Counted from the first letter of the stretch, positions 1 through 9,030 are shown. The stretch is 64,000 nt of DNA from JACCSI01 sp035575715 (GCA_035575715.1 DATLXN010000050.1:62001-126000); one strand, 5' to 3'. A program made the numbers and translations. The notes: generated from the sequence alone by a model not told the origin.

Positions 1-1546
1 TGCCGTGATCGAGGTGCCAGACACGGGTGCCGACTTCCTCCAGGAGATCCTGATCGTGCGTGACCAGAAAGACCGTTCCGTCAAATTTCTGCAGCGCCAC
101 ATTCAGCGCGTTGATCGCTTCCAGGTCCAGGTGATTGGTCGGTTCGTCGAGCACGAGCACGTTGGGCTTGACCAGCATTAACCGGCAGAACAGCAGCCGC
201 GCCGTTTCACCACCCGACAGCGCTTCGGTCGGCTTGTGGCCTTCTTCCCCGCTGAACAGCATCTGGCCGAGCAGGCCATGAATTTCCTGCCGCGAAGCAT
301 CGGGGTCGAACTGATGCAGCCATTCGGCCGCGGTCATCCCTTTACGAATGGTGCCGGTGTGATCCTGGGCGAAATATCCGATTGACACTTCGTGCCCCCA
401 CTTCACCTTCCCGGCATCACGATCAGCGGGGGATGGCGCCATGTCAGGTGCGTCGGCGAGCAACGCCTTCAGCAGCGTCGTCTTGCCGACGCCGTTGCGT
501 CCGACGAGGACGACCTTTTCACCGCGATTGACCAGCGCGCTGAAATTCGACAGCACCTTGAGATCACCGTGCGCCTGTGACAATCCTTCGAACTCGACGG
601 CGACCTTGCCGGACGGTCGCTTCATTGCGAACTTGATGTACGGACGTTGAATGTTCGAACGCGCGAGCTCGGTGGTTTGCAGCCGCTCCACTTCCTTGCG
701 TCGCGACTGGACCTGGCTGGAACGGGTGCCGGCAGAAAACCGTTGGATAAAATCGGTCAGCTGCGCGATTTTCTTTTCGCGTTGGGCGTTGTCCGACTCG
801 ATGCGGCCACGGATCTGCGTCTTGGCCACGACCATGTCGTCGTAGCCCCCGGTATAGGTGATGATCGTCTGGTAGTCGATGTCGGCGATGTGCGTGCAGA
901 CCTGATTCAGGAAATGCCGATCGTGCGAGATCACGATCAGGGTGCCGTCATAGCGCTGCAAAAACTCCTGCAGCCAGTGAATCGAATCGAGGTCGAGGTG
1001 GTTAGTCGGTTCGTCGAGCAGCAGCGCCTCCGGATTCCCGAACAGCGCTTGCGCGAGGAGCACGCGCATCTTCTGGCCGCCCTGCAGTTCAGCCATCGTG
1101 CGGTCATGCAGCTGGTCGGCAATGTCCAGCCCTTGCAGCAGGATCGCCGCGTCGCTCTCCGCGGTGTAGCCGTCTTCTTCGCCGACAATGCCTTCGAGTT
1201 CGCCGAGACGCATCCCGTCTTCGTCGGACATGTCGGCCTTCGCGTAGAGCATGTCGCGTTCGGCCAGCGCGTCCCACAGGCGCTTGTTGCCCATCACCAC
1301 GGTATCGACGACGCGGTATTTATCAAACGCGTACTGGTCCTGATGCAGGACCCCGACTTTGCGCGGGCGGACGACGTTGCCACGCTGCGGCTCGAGTTCG
1401 CCGGTCAACAGCTTCATGAAGGTCGACTTGCCGGCGCCGTTGGGCCCGGTCAGGCCATAGCGTCGCCCCGCCGAAAACGTCGTCGCGACCTCTTCGAAGA
1501 GGACCTTCGACCCGAAACGCATGGACACACCGCTGACCGAAATCAT
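1..1546 (-). CDS. ABC-F family ATPase, YbiT type (3' end outside window)
   Basis: This is a soluble ABC-F protein with two nucleotide-binding domains and no membrane segments; the family acts on ribosomes as translation factors or antibiotic-protection proteins. The minus-strand translation begins MISVSGVSMRFGSK and shows a first Walker A (GPNGAGKST), a signature LQGGQ and Walker B LLLDEPTNHLD, then the interdomain linker, a second Walker A (GRNGVGKTT), the signature LSGGE and a second LVLDEPTNHLD followed by a His switch. The layout and the QDQYAFD segment resemble E. coli YbiT (about 530 residues); 515 codons are visible, so only some 15 residues are missing at the C terminus. It starts at ATG 1546. 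The exact ABC-F subfamily is inferred from memory of sequences. Confidence 0.93.
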   Translation of the reverse strand, partial: MISVSGVSMRFGSKVLFEEVATTFSAGRRYGLTGPNGAGKSTFMKLLTGELEPQRGNVVRPRKVGVLHQDQYAFDKYRVVDTVVMGNKRLWDALAERDMLYAKADMSDEDGMRLGELEGIVGEEDGYTAESDAAILLQGLDIADQLHDRTMAELQGGQKMRVLLAQALFGNPEALLLDEPTNHLDLDSIHWLQEFLQRYDGTLIVISHDRHFLNQVCTHIADIDYQTIITYTGGYDDMVVAKTQIRGRIESDNAQREKKIAQLTDFIQRFSAGTRSSQVQSRRKEVERLQTTELARSNIQRPYIKFAMKRPSGKVAVEFEGLSQAHGDLKVLSNFSALVNRGEKVVLVGRNGVGKTTLLKALLADAPDMAPSPADRDAGKVKWGHEVSIGYFAQDHTGTIRKGMTAAEWLHQFDPDASRQEIHGLLGQMLFSGEEGHKPTEALSGGETARLLFCRLMLVKPNVLVLDEPTNHLDLEAINALNVALQKFDGTVFLVTHDQDLLEEVGTRVWHLDHG

Positions 1547-1858
1547 GTGACTAGACCCTTGAAGTAATAAATCGCTGAGGAGGAACTGTTTATTTTACCA
1601 GACTCCTTCCCGGATGCCGACCCGGAGCCGGAGGGCCGACCTGAACCGTGCCCATCAGGCCGCCGTCGGCGACGCTTTCCAGAATGGCACACCGTTGACG
1701 CGAAACTCCGATTCGCCTCTGGCATCGGCGGATCAGCGGCCCCGGCAGGCCGCCGTCGTAAGTCCACGCGCTGACACGGCGCCCGGGCGCGACCCGGTTC
1801 GGGTTCCTATCCGGCGCCGCAGCCTCGTCCTACACTACGGTGCAGAGGAGCAGACCTG
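1547..1858. other. Intergenic region, no gene seen
   Basis: About 310 bases lie between the divergent starts of the ABC-F gene and the SRPBCC gene. Short open frames on both strands have no recognisable protein character. It should hold the promoters of both genes; I could not assign boxes with confidence. A GAGGAG Shine-Dalgarno sequence lies a few bases before the ATG at 1859. Confidence 0.5.
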
Positions 1859-2773
1859 ATGACCAGGGCGGAAGGCCCATGGGCGCACACCCACAAGAGC
1901 GTGTTGCCGGCGACGCCCGGTCGCGTCTTCGCCGCGCTGACCACGGCGCGCGAGCTGCGTCGGTGGTTTGCTGAGGATGTCGAGATCAGCGCGCAGAACG
2001 GCGGGATGGTTCGCTTCTGGGGCAGACATGTCTATGGTGCGCCGCCCCCCGGTGCCGATCAGCGCATCACCCGCTTCGAGCCGGGTCGGGCGTTCGCCTT
2101 TCAATGGCCGTTCGAAGGACTGGCCACCGAAGTCGTCGTCACTCTGGAGCCGGGCGACGCTGGCGAAGATGGCTCGCCCCGCACGCAGCTGGTGTTGCAA
2201 CATCGTTTTCCGGCGGCGCTTGCCGTTGATCATCCCGGCGAGCTGGTCGACGACTTGTGGCGATTGACGATCGGCAATCTCGACGCGTACTTGCGCGGCG
2301 GAGAAGGGATCGTCTTGCCTGACTACAGCGATCCCGCGCCAGAGATTCGTGCGTCGATCGTGATCGACGCGCCGCGCGCACGGGTGTTTCAAGCATTACT
2401 CGACCCGGCCGCGCTCAATCAGTGGGTGGCCATCGCGGCGGTCGTCGAACCGCGGGTCGGTGGCCGCTACACCTATGGGTGGGACTATCAACAGGACGGC
2501 AAGGATGTGGTCGGCGGCCCGACGCGCATTCTCGAGTTGGTCGAAAACGAATGGCTGGTCACCGATTGGCCGGACTGGCGCGGCGATCCGACGAAGCGGC
2601 CCACCCGCGTGATGTGGCAACTCGAATCACTGTCAGACGAAAAAACGCGCGTGACGGTGATTCACGGCACCTTCCCGCGCGTCGTCGACTTTGGCGATTA
2701 CCCGTTTGGCTGGCGGTCGTTCCTTGAACAGCTGAAAACGTTACTTGAACAGGATCTCTTCAAAAAAGCGTAA
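1859..2773 (+). CDS. Tandem SRPBCC (AHSA1/START-like) domain protein
   Basis: This 304-residue soluble protein carries two consecutive SRPBCC/AHSA1-like domains, roughly residues 10-145 and 160-300. Each opens with the family's typical beta strand (HKSVLPATPGRVFAALT and RASIVIDAPRARVFQALLDP) and has the later tryptophan-rich segments (LRRWFAEDVEI, LNQWVAIAAV). The fold forms a hydrophobic cavity and occurs in Hsp90 activator homologues and small-ligand binding proteins; the ligand here is unknown. A GAGGAG ribosome binding site precedes the ATG. The 3' end overlaps the convergent HEAT-repeat gene by 33 bases. The fold assignment is confident and the function unknown. Confidence 0.88.
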   Translation: MTRAEGPWAHTHKSVLPATPGRVFAALTTARELRRWFAEDVEISAQNGGMVRFWGRHVYGAPPPGADQRITRFEPGRAFAFQWPFEGLATEVVVTLEPGDAGEDGSPRTQLVLQHRFPAALAVDHPGELVDDLWRLTIGNLDAYLRGGEGIVLPDYSDPAPEIRASIVIDAPRARVFQALLDPAALNQWVAIAAVVEPRVGGRYTYGWDYQQDGKDVVGGPTRILELVENEWLVTDWPDWRGDPTKRPTRVMWQLESLSDEKTRVTVIHGTFPRVVDFGDYPFGWRSFLEQLKTLLEQDLFKKA

Positions 2774-3637
2774 GGCGCGGGGATCCTTGGACTGCCCGAG
2801 CCAGAAGATTGCCTGTTTCTTGACCGACGCATTGGCGTTGGTGCGCGCGACCTGAATCAGCAGCGGGACACCCTGATCTTTGGGCAGCTGACTCAGGGCA
2901 AAGACCGCGCGCTTCTTGACGTCGGTTTCCGGATCGTTCGCAATCGCGTCGGAGATGGCGCCGACGGCCTTGTCGCCGGCGCGCTGCGCGAGCCAGAACA
3001 GCGCCTGGCCGCGCACGTGCGTCGTCGCACCGTCGCGCGCGGCGTGAATCAGGCGATCGAGCGCTGCGGGTTCGCGGTGCATCGCCAGCGCCGATAACGC
3101 AGAATCGGCAAGCTTGTTGGTCACACCACTGGCCGCGAACGTGCCAAGTAGCGCCACGCTGTCGGCGGGCCGAACGCCGGTCAGCCAGTGCACCGGGCGG
3201 CCGCCGGCATCGAGCGGACAACTTTCCGAGAACATGCGGATGCGCGTGACCTGTCCCTGCTCGAGACGATAGAGCACGAAGAAGCTGTCGCCTGACTCCA
3301 GCGGTTGCACGCGATCGCGCGACGGCTGGGTCATCGTCACGGCTGTCGCCGCGCCTGGCTCGAGCCGGCAGCCATTGCTCCCGGACCCTGAGCCGTCGCC
3401 GCTCCAGCAACACATCTGATGATTGCCGTCGATCGCCGGCACGGCGTAACCGACCCACAACGGTGCACTGGTGGCCGCCGCTGACTTCAGCTCGCGATCC
3501 AGTCCAGCGCTGACCGCGCGCGACACCACCTGGCCGTTCGTGATGAGCGGCTGCTGTGCCGCGGCCGTGGTGCCCGCGCACAGCAGCGCCGCGAAGGCCA
3601 TCGTGCGACAGGCAAGGCGTGGGGCTGACGCTCTCAT
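2741..3637 (-). CDS. Secreted HEAT-repeat protein
   Basis: This 298-residue protein has an N-terminal signal peptide (hydrophobic AFAALLCAGTTAAA, cleavage near AAAQQP). An unassigned middle region contains a cysteine-rich patch (QMCCWSG). Residues about 165-298 form repeated helical HEAT-like units, seen in recurring phrases such as ALFWLAQRAGDKA, AVFALSQLPKD and AIFWLGQSKDPRA. HEAT repeats form protein-protein scaffolds. The ATG overlaps the stop of the upstream HEAT gene by four bases (ATGA), so the two are translationally coupled. It is the last gene of the sigma/anti-sigma operon. Its partner is unknown. Confidence 0.85.
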   Translation of the reverse strand: MRASAPRLACRTMAFAALLCAGTTAAAQQPLITNGQVVSRAVSAGLDRELKSAAATSAPLWVGYAVPAIDGNHQMCCWSGDGSGSGSNGCRLEPGAATAVTMTQPSRDRVQPLESGDSFFVLYRLEQGQVTRIRMFSESCPLDAGGRPVHWLTGVRPADSVALLGTFAASGVTNKLADSALSALAMHREPAALDRLIHAARDGATTHVRGQALFWLAQRAGDKAVGAISDAIANDPETDVKKRAVFALSQLPKDQGVPLLIQVARTNANASVKKQAIFWLGQSKDPRALRFFEEILFK

Positions 3638-4950
3638 TTGTTGAGAATCTCCAACAGGTAATCAAGCGCCACCTTCGATCGCATCGTCGACAGGCGGCTG
3701 ACGATTTCTTTACGCATCTGCGGATCGGGTTCTTTGCGGGCGATGGCGACCAGCTGCTCGGCGTTGTTCTGGGTGAAGAACGCATTGATCACGGCCTTGC
3801 GATTCTCCGGGTCCTTGTCTTTGGCATAGATGGCGATCAGGGCGTCACCGGTGCGCGACGCGCCCATCAAGCCCAGATTGCGGATCGCGGTGCGCCGCAG
3901 CTCGGGATTCTGTTCGCCGTTGGCAATCTCGACCAGGCGAGTCGCGTTCCCGCCGACGAACATCGCCTGCAGAATGCGCTTCTTGAGGTCGACGGTGGTT
4001 TCGTTCGCATACAGCTGCGACAGCTCCTCATGGGCGCCCATCACCCCCAATTGCTGCACCGCCTCCGCACGCAATTCGGGCGAGCTTTCTGTCGTCGCCA
4101 CGGCCAGCACGCGTGACCGCTCACCAGACACGCCGAACGAACGCAGGATGCGGCGCTTGACGTCGACATCGGTCGAGCTCGCATAAATCTGGGCCAGTGC
4201 CTCGCGGTTTTCGCGCGTCCCGTGAATGCCCAGATACTGGATGGCCTTGCGCTGCATGTCCGGAGTGGCCGTGCCGCGGGCAATGGCCATCAGCACCTCG
4301 CGGGCGCGCGGCGCCTGGCTTTGTGCGAGCACAAACAGCGCCCGCTCTTTCATCCGCGGCGAGTGCGAACCCTGCAGGATCTTTTCGAGCATCGGCACGG
4401 CCTGCGTGGGATCGGAGTGCTGCAGGGCCTGCAGTGCCAACAACTTGAGTTCTTCGTCGGCTTCCGCCTCGGGGCGCGCCGGTTGGCCGACGCTCTGTCG
4501 CACTTGCATTTCGAGCGCCCGCACGTCACTCATCCAGCGGCTCTTCGGGTAGCTCTTGATCAACTCGCTGGCGGCGGCGAGCGCTTCGGCCTTCTGGCCC
4601 AATTTATCGAGGGCGTAGGCGCGCCAATACAGTGCCGCGTCGGTGCGCGACCCCTTAGCGGCCACCAGTGAGGTGAAGCGCTCGACGGCACGCTGCCAGC
4701 GACCTTCCTCGAGCGCCTCCTGGCCCTCTTCGTACAGTTCGTCTTCGCGCCCGCGCCGTTCGCGGTCGCGATCGCGATCGCCTTGCCATTCGAACACATC
4801 AGCACGCGCGATCACTGGCGCGGCGGGCACGGCGGGAACGGCGGCGACGACTGGGTCGGCGGGTTGTGCCGGCTGCTGCATGTAGATGTAGACCGGCTCG
4901 GTGTATGCCACCCCGGTTATTGCAGCAGCGAGAAAGAATTCAACGACCAT
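3634..4950 (-). CDS. Exported TPR plus HEAT-repeat protein
   Basis: This 438-residue protein begins with a short hydrophobic export segment (FFLAAAITGVAY), then a Pro/Ala/Val-rich linker and a charged Arg/Asp/Glu stretch (residues about 55-75). A TPR-like segment follows (ALEEGRWQRAVERFTSLVAAKG, ALYWRAYALDKLGQKAEAL). From about residue 170 to the end there are many HEAT units with repeated phrases such as MQRKAIQYLGIHG, LRAEAVQQLGVMG and LRRTAIRNLGLMG. It lies downstream of the sigma and anti-sigma genes on the same strand, 106 bases after the anti-sigma stop, and overlaps the next HEAT gene by ATGA. It is probably a periplasmic scaffold in the response controlled by the sigma factor (inference). 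Confidence 0.86.
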   Translation of the reverse strand: MVVEFFLAAAITGVAYTEPVYIYMQQPAQPADPVVAAVPAVPAAPVIARADVFEWQGDRDRDRERRGREDELYEEGQEALEEGRWQRAVERFTSLVAAKGSRTDAALYWRAYALDKLGQKAEALAAASELIKSYPKSRWMSDVRALEMQVRQSVGQPARPEAEADEELKLLALQALQHSDPTQAVPMLEKILQGSHSPRMKERALFVLAQSQAPRAREVLMAIARGTATPDMQRKAIQYLGIHGTRENREALAQIYASSTDVDVKRRILRSFGVSGERSRVLAVATTESSPELRAEAVQQLGVMGAHEELSQLYANETTVDLKKRILQAMFVGGNATRLVEIANGEQNPELRRTAIRNLGLMGASRTGDALIAIYAKDKDPENRKAVINAFFTQNNAEQLVAIARKEPDPQMRKEIVSRLSTMRSKVALDYLLEILNK

Positions 4951-5056
4951 TGCTTGACTCTCCTGTGACGGACGGTGCGCGGAATCGCGGCAACACGGAA
5001 ATCACTCTTCAAAACACTTGCGCCGCGGTTCTGCGCTTCCGTGCCGCGTGTCGTGA

Positions 5057-5794
5057 CTACCCGATGATCTGTCTGGCGCGGCGTTCTCGTTCGACCATCT
5101 CGGACTGCACCACGCGCACTTTGAACAACAGCCCGCGCGACGCAATGCGCGTGCGTAAGGCTTCAATGTCTTTGGACGTCGCATCGGCCGGGGCGTTGGC
5201 AAACTCGACGAGGACGCGTTCGAGTTCTTCGAGCACACCATCGACCGCGATGTCGCGCGTGTCACCGGCGCTCTGGCGATACAGACGATTGGACGCGACC
5301 AGTTCTCGTGCGCGCGTTTGCTCGACGCCGAGCGCATCGCGATCACTGAGATCGGCGTTGAGCATTTCCACCAACACCATCTGCGAGCGATCGAGATGAT
5401 CGACGACGGCGACAATGAACACGCGCTCGGCGACGGAGTGCGCGGCGGCGGCGGGCGCGGCGGGATCGACAGCCGGGACTGGACTGGTGAAGCGGCCCGC
5501 GACAAACGCCGCGAGCAGCAACGCGGCCAGGCCGCCGGCCAATGCCCACTGTGGCAGTGCCAGGCCAAACCAGCGACGGGGCCTGGCCAGCGCCGGCTCC
5601 AGTCGCGCCCATACCGTCCGCTCGAAACCCGGCGACAGCTCCGGAACGTCCTGGGGCTCGACTAACGCCAGCACCTGCTGCAGGTGGACGAAGTCGCGGC
5701 AGCACGAGTCGCACGTCGCGAGGTGTGCGTCGACGTGTGCCGCCTCGGTTTCGCCGTAGTAATGCAGGATCAGGTCGTCTTCGCTTACGTGCAT
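5057..5794 (-). CDS. Anti-sigma factor, zinc-finger type
   Basis: This 245-residue membrane protein begins with a cytoplasmic zf-HC2 anti-sigma domain: His24, Cys28 and Cys31/32 form the HxxxCxxC zinc motif in HLATCDSCC. One transmembrane helix lies near residues 82-100 (QWALAGGLAALLLAAFVAG). A periplasmic part of about 140 residues contains helical, charged segments that may sense a signal or bind the HEAT-repeat proteins encoded next. The start overlaps the sigma factor's 3' end by ten bases, the usual arrangement for a sigma/anti-sigma pair that must be made in fixed ratio. The pairing follows from context and the zinc motif; the inducing stress is unknown. Confidence 0.9.
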   Translation of the reverse strand: MHVSEDDLILHYYGETEAAHVDAHLATCDSCCRDFVHLQQVLALVEPQDVPELSPGFERTVWARLEPALARPRRWFGLALPQWALAGGLAALLLAAFVAGRFTSPVPAVDPAAPAAAAHSVAERVFIVAVVDHLDRSQMVLVEMLNADLSDRDALGVEQTRARELVASNRLYRQSAGDTRDIAVDGVLEELERVLVEFANAPADATSKDIEALRTRIASRGLLFKVRVVQSEMVERERRARQIIG

Positions 5795-6396
5795 CGGGCC
5801 CCCGACTTTGGGCCCGCATGCGCAGCGGGCCCCTCGACAAACGGTTCGAGCGTCGTCCGCATCTTGCGGACCGCGCGGAAAATGCTGTTCTTGGCCGCCT
5901 CGGTCTTGAGCCCCATCACCGTCGCGACTTCGCGGATCGGCAGACCTTCCATATGACGGAGCGTAAAGGCGAGCCGCTCGCTGGCCGTCAGCCGCGCCAG
6001 GCCTTCGCTCAAGCGCTCGCGAATCTCGGTGCTCAGCAGCAGTCGGTCCGGGCTGGCTGCGCCGGGACCGTTGCCCTCGGCCGGCGGCCCAATGTCGAGG
6101 TCAGCCGGGTCCTGCCCGACCTCGCGATGCTTCCGCGAGCGAATCAGATCGATGGAGCGGTTCACGGCAATCCTGTGCAGCCAGGTCCGGAAGTCGGCCC
6201 GGGCCTCGAAACGGCTCAACTGCTTGTAGGCCTTGAGAAACGTGTCTTGAACGACATCCTCCGCGTCCGGGGCGTTGCCAGTGAGCCGGTAGGCCACGTT
6301 GAACACGTAGCGGGAATGACGGTCGACCAACGACCGGAAGGCATCGCTATCGCCGTCGCAAGCTAAGGCGACGGTCGCCCGGTCGCTGTCGTGCAT
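5785..6396 (-). CDS. ECF RNA polymerase sigma factor
   Basis: This 203-residue protein has the two conserved regions of extracytoplasmic-function sigma factors. Region 2 (AFRSLVDRHSRYVFNVAYRL, then DAEDVVQDTFLKAY and FRTWLHRIAVNRSID) binds core polymerase and the -10 element. Region 4 (LTASERLAFTLRHMEGLPI, REVATVMGLKTEAAKNSIFRA) binds the -35 element. I chose ATG 6396 (MHDSDRATVA); the frame stays open further upstream, but that extension would translate a low-complexity repeat and run into the neighbouring gene. It heads an operon with the anti-sigma factor (ten-base overlap) and two HEAT proteins. Its leader holds a tandem hairpin repeat (6418-6490). Confidence 0.93.
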   Translation of the reverse strand: MHDSDRATVALACDGDSDAFRSLVDRHSRYVFNVAYRLTGNAPDAEDVVQDTFLKAYKQLSRFEARADFRTWLHRIAVNRSIDLIRSRKHREVGQDPADLDIGPPAEGNGPGAASPDRLLLSTEIRERLSEGLARLTASERLAFTLRHMEGLPIREVATVMGLKTEAAKNSIFRAVRKMRTTLEPFVEGPAAHAGPKSGARCT

Positions 6397-6417
6397 CCGG
6401 AGAGTTTGACGGGGGGG

Positions 6418-6490
6418 AGGACCCTTTGGGTAGGACCCTTCGGGTAGGACCCTTCGGGTGGGACCCTTCGGGTGGGACCCCTTCGGGGTA
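6418..6490. repeat. Tandem 14-bp repeat with self-complementary units
   Basis: About five direct copies of a 14-base unit (TAGGACCCTTCGGG, with TGGGACCCTTCGGG variants) lie between the stop of the aldolase-like gene and the start of the sigma factor gene. Each unit can fold ACCC-TTC-GGGT into a four-pair hairpin. In transcripts of either strand this gives an array of small hairpins, just upstream of the sigma factor start and just downstream of the preceding gene. Confidence 0.85.
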
Positions 6491-6497
6491 GGGGGGA

Positions 6498-7352
6498 CTA
6501 AGGGACGGCACCTTCGATTTTCGCCACCGGGCCGGTGGGACAGCCGGTGGGCTGCAGACCGAGAACCAGGCGCGCCGCGCAGCTGACCAACGCCGTTTCT
6601 CCGGGCCCTTGAAAAAACTGATAGCCCTTGCGCGTCCGCCACGCCAGTGGTCCGCCAAGATAGCGGTTCGCCTTCCGCACGCTTTCTTCGGTGCGCGTCA
6701 CCAGCGCTTCGTACTGCGGCTCGCCTTGTTTGAATCCGGAAAAGCTGCCGAGGTCGGTGGAGGCGACAAAGACGATATCGATCCCAGGGACCGCTGCGAT
6801 CTGGTCGGCGATGTCCACGCCGGCAGGATTTTCGATCAGCGCGACGATCATGATGTTGTCGTTCGCGGTCTGGCGATAGTCGCTGCCGTAGAGCGTTCCG
6901 TACTGGCCGCCGCCCTGACTGCGGCGCCCGAGCGGCGGATATTTGGTGAACCGCACGGCGGCTTGCGCCTTCTCAACGGTATCGACCATCGGAATGATGA
7001 TGCCGAGCGCGCCGAGATCGACGGCCTTTTGAATGTCGCCTTCGCTGGCGTCGGGGACCCGGATGAACGGGATGGCCGGTGCGCCCTTGCAGGCGGCCAC
7101 CATTCGCGCGACGTCCTGGTAGGTGAGCGGACTGTGTTGCATCTCAATCCAGGTCAGATCAAAACCCGCATTGGCGACCGCGCAATACAGTTCCGGATCG
7201 GGGATCGAAATGGTGCCCGCGACGACTTGCCGGCCTTGCGCCAGCTTGTCCTTGACCGTGTTGTAGAAGCGGCCCCGCGCCGGTTGCTGGCCGAAGCCCG
7301 ACAGTCCGCTACTGAGTAGTGCTACCAGCAATATACCGAACAGCTTGGTCAT
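6498..7352 (-). CDS. Exported HpcH/HpaI aldolase-family protein
   Basis: This 284-residue protein resembles the HpcH/HpaI class II aldolase / citrate lyase beta family (PEP-like TIM barrel, metal-dependent retro-aldol cleavage of 2-keto-hydroxy acids). Recognisable parts are GTISIPDPELYCAVANAGFD, WIEMQHSP, IPFIRVPD, LGIIIPMVDTVEKAQ, YPPLGRRSQGG and ALIENPAGVD, the last holding the metal-ligand Glu. Unlike cytosolic relatives it begins with a hydrophobic signal peptide (FGILLVALLSSGLSGFG), so it is probably exported. The C-terminal 40 residues do not match the family core. The substrate is unknown. Its start overlaps, divergently, an upstream alternative start of the kinase gene. Confidence 0.85.
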   Translation of the reverse strand: MTKLFGILLVALLSSGLSGFGQQPARGRFYNTVKDKLAQGRQVVAGTISIPDPELYCAVANAGFDLTWIEMQHSPLTYQDVARMVAACKGAPAIPFIRVPDASEGDIQKAVDLGALGIIIPMVDTVEKAQAAVRFTKYPPLGRRSQGGGQYGTLYGSDYRQTANDNIMIVALIENPAGVDIADQIAAVPGIDIVFVASTDLGSFSGFKQGEPQYEALVTRTEESVRKANRYLGGPLAWRTRKGYQFFQGPGETALVSCAARLVLGLQPTGCPTGPVAKIEGAVP

Positions 7353-7416
7353 GCCGCGCGTTATACCACGGCTGTTCAGTCTGTTCAGGGCACATCACTT
7401 GCAATCCGCTACCTCA

Positions 7417-9030
7417 ATGGACGACCTTACCGGGCGGACATTCGGCCAGTATGAGTTAGGCGCGCTGATTGGCGCTGGCGGGATGGCGACTGTGTATCAG
7501 GCCTATCAACCGGCCGTGGATCGGTTTGTCGCCGTAAAAATCCTGTCACGCCATCTCACCGCCGATAGTGAATTCGGCGAACGCTTTCGGCATGAAGCGC
7601 GAACCGTGGCGCAGTTCCAACACCCGCATGTGGTCCCGGTGTTCGACTTTGGGGACACTGACGGGTACACCTTTCTGGTGATGCCGCTCATCCGTGGCGG
7701 GTCACTCGCCGACCTGATCGGTGGTCTGCCGGTTTCTCTGGCGCTGGCGGTCCGGGTTGTTCGCGAAGTTGCTGAAGCGCTCGACTATGCGCATTCAAAA
7801 GGCGTCATCCACCGCGACATCAAGCCGAGCAATATCCTGCTCGACGAGGGAGGCAACTGTTTAGTGGCCGACTTCGGCGTGGCCCAGATGGCTGATCGGT
7901 CAGCCAAACTGACGGTGCACGGCACGGTCATCGGCACGCCCGCCTACATGTCCCCCGAGCAGGTGAACGGGGAACCGGTCGGCCCCGAAAGTGACATCTA
8001 TTCGCTCGGCGTCGTCCTCTATGAAATGTTGACTGGACGCGTGCCGTTCAACGCCGAGACGCCGATCGGCACCGCACTGAAACATCTCACCGCGTCGGCG
8101 CCGCGACCACGAACCGTCAACCCGTCGGTGGGGTCACGCGTGGAGGGGGTCGTCATCAAGGCGATGGCGCGTGCGAAGAGCGAACGCTTTGCGTCCGGCG
8201 CGGCGCTGGTGAGCGCCCTGGCCGCCGCGGTCGGCCCGGCGGTGATGTCCTCCAGCACCGCCGCTCGCCGGCTCTCGCCCGCGCGCGCTGCCAATACCGA
8301 CGTCGCGGTCACCAGGATGCTGCCGCCGCCCAAGCGCGTGCCGCCGTCGCGATGGGTCGGTCTGGGCGCGGTCATGTTCGCCTCGACGGTCGCGTTGGGG
8401 CCGTCGCCGAAGGCCGGCTCCCCGTCGACGTTATCCCACGCGACGCATGAGGCGATGCCGTCGATCGAGGCGCAGACGACCACCATGCCGTTTGACACGC
8501 CGGCGCCGTGGCAGGCCATTCTCAACGCAGCCGGCCGATCCGACTATGCCGCGGTGGAACGCGCCTTCAGAGAACTCCCACCGTTGCAGCGTGGGCCGGT
8601 CGTGGACCCACCGCGCGCGCGGCGAGAAAATGCCAGGGCGCTGAGTTTGATCGCTGAGGGCCGTTATCTCGACGCAGTCACCGTCCTGCAAACCGCGAGT
8701 GCGCTCGATAGTTCGGACGCCGAAATTACCGGCAACCTGGCCGACGCGTTAATGCATCTCGGTCGCATGGACGAGGCGATGGCGATGGCCTTGATCAGCC
8801 TCCGCCTTAACCCGACGCGGTCGATCTCGTGGGGCCTGCTCGGGTTCCTCTACGCCAAACGTGACGACCAGCGTGCGGCCGTCTCCTCACTGACGACGGG
8901 GTATCACTATGCGTCCAACGACAGCAGGACCCTGCAGGTCTATCGCCGCATGGCCGACAGTGACGCCGATCCCAAGGTGCGCGCGGTGATGCAAAGCGCG
9001 GTGCGCGAGATCGGCGCTAGTCAGCCCTGA
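7417..9030 (+). CDS. Ser/Thr protein kinase with C-terminal TPR region
   Basis: This is a Hanks-type (PknB-like) kinase of 537 residues. The kinase domain (about 5-265) shows the glycine loop GAGGMATV, the VAVKIL lysine, the catalytic loop HRDIKPSN, the Mg-binding DFG and the activation-segment SPE. A weak hydrophobic stretch near residue 320 (VGLGAVMFASTVAL) may be a membrane anchor. The C-terminal part contains TPR-like helices (EITGNLADALMHLGRMDEAM). I chose ATG 7417 (MDDLTGRTFGQYEL), which starts just before the kinase domain. An in-frame start at 7345 would add 24 unremarkable residues and overlap the divergent gene. The 3' end overlaps the convergent permease gene by 14 bases. Substrates are unknown. 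Confidence 0.9.
   Translation: MDDLTGRTFGQYELGALIGAGGMATVYQAYQPAVDRFVAVKILSRHLTADSEFGERFRHEARTVAQFQHPHVVPVFDFGDTDGYTFLVMPLIRGGSLADLIGGLPVSLALAVRVVREVAEALDYAHSKGVIHRDIKPSNILLDEGGNCLVADFGVAQMADRSAKLTVHGTVIGTPAYMSPEQVNGEPVGPESDIYSLGVVLYEMLTGRVPFNAETPIGTALKHLTASAPRPRTVNPSVGSRVEGVVIKAMARAKSERFASGAALVSALAAAVGPAVMSSSTAARRLSPARAANTDVAVTRMLPPPKRVPPSRWVGLGAVMFASTVALGPSPKAGSPSTLSHATHEAMPSIEAQTTTMPFDTPAPWQAILNAAGRSDYAAVERAFRELPPLQRGPVVDPPRARRENARALSLIAEGRYLDAVTVLQTASALDSSDAEITGNLADALMHLGRMDEAMAMALISLRLNPTRSISWGLLGFLYAKRDDQRAAVSSLTTGYHYASNDSRTLQVYRRMADSDADPKVRAVMQSAVREIGASQP

Noticed and set aside
647..1567. Long open frame on the plus strand, 306 codons
   Set aside because: It is antisense to the ABC-F ATPase, whose Walker and signature motifs prove the minus strand is coding; high GC produces long shadow frames.
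6397..6642. Extended N terminus for the sigma factor
   Set aside because: The extra residues are the translation of the 14-base repeat and part of the antisense of the neighbouring gene; ATG 6396 gives the normal sigma factor start.
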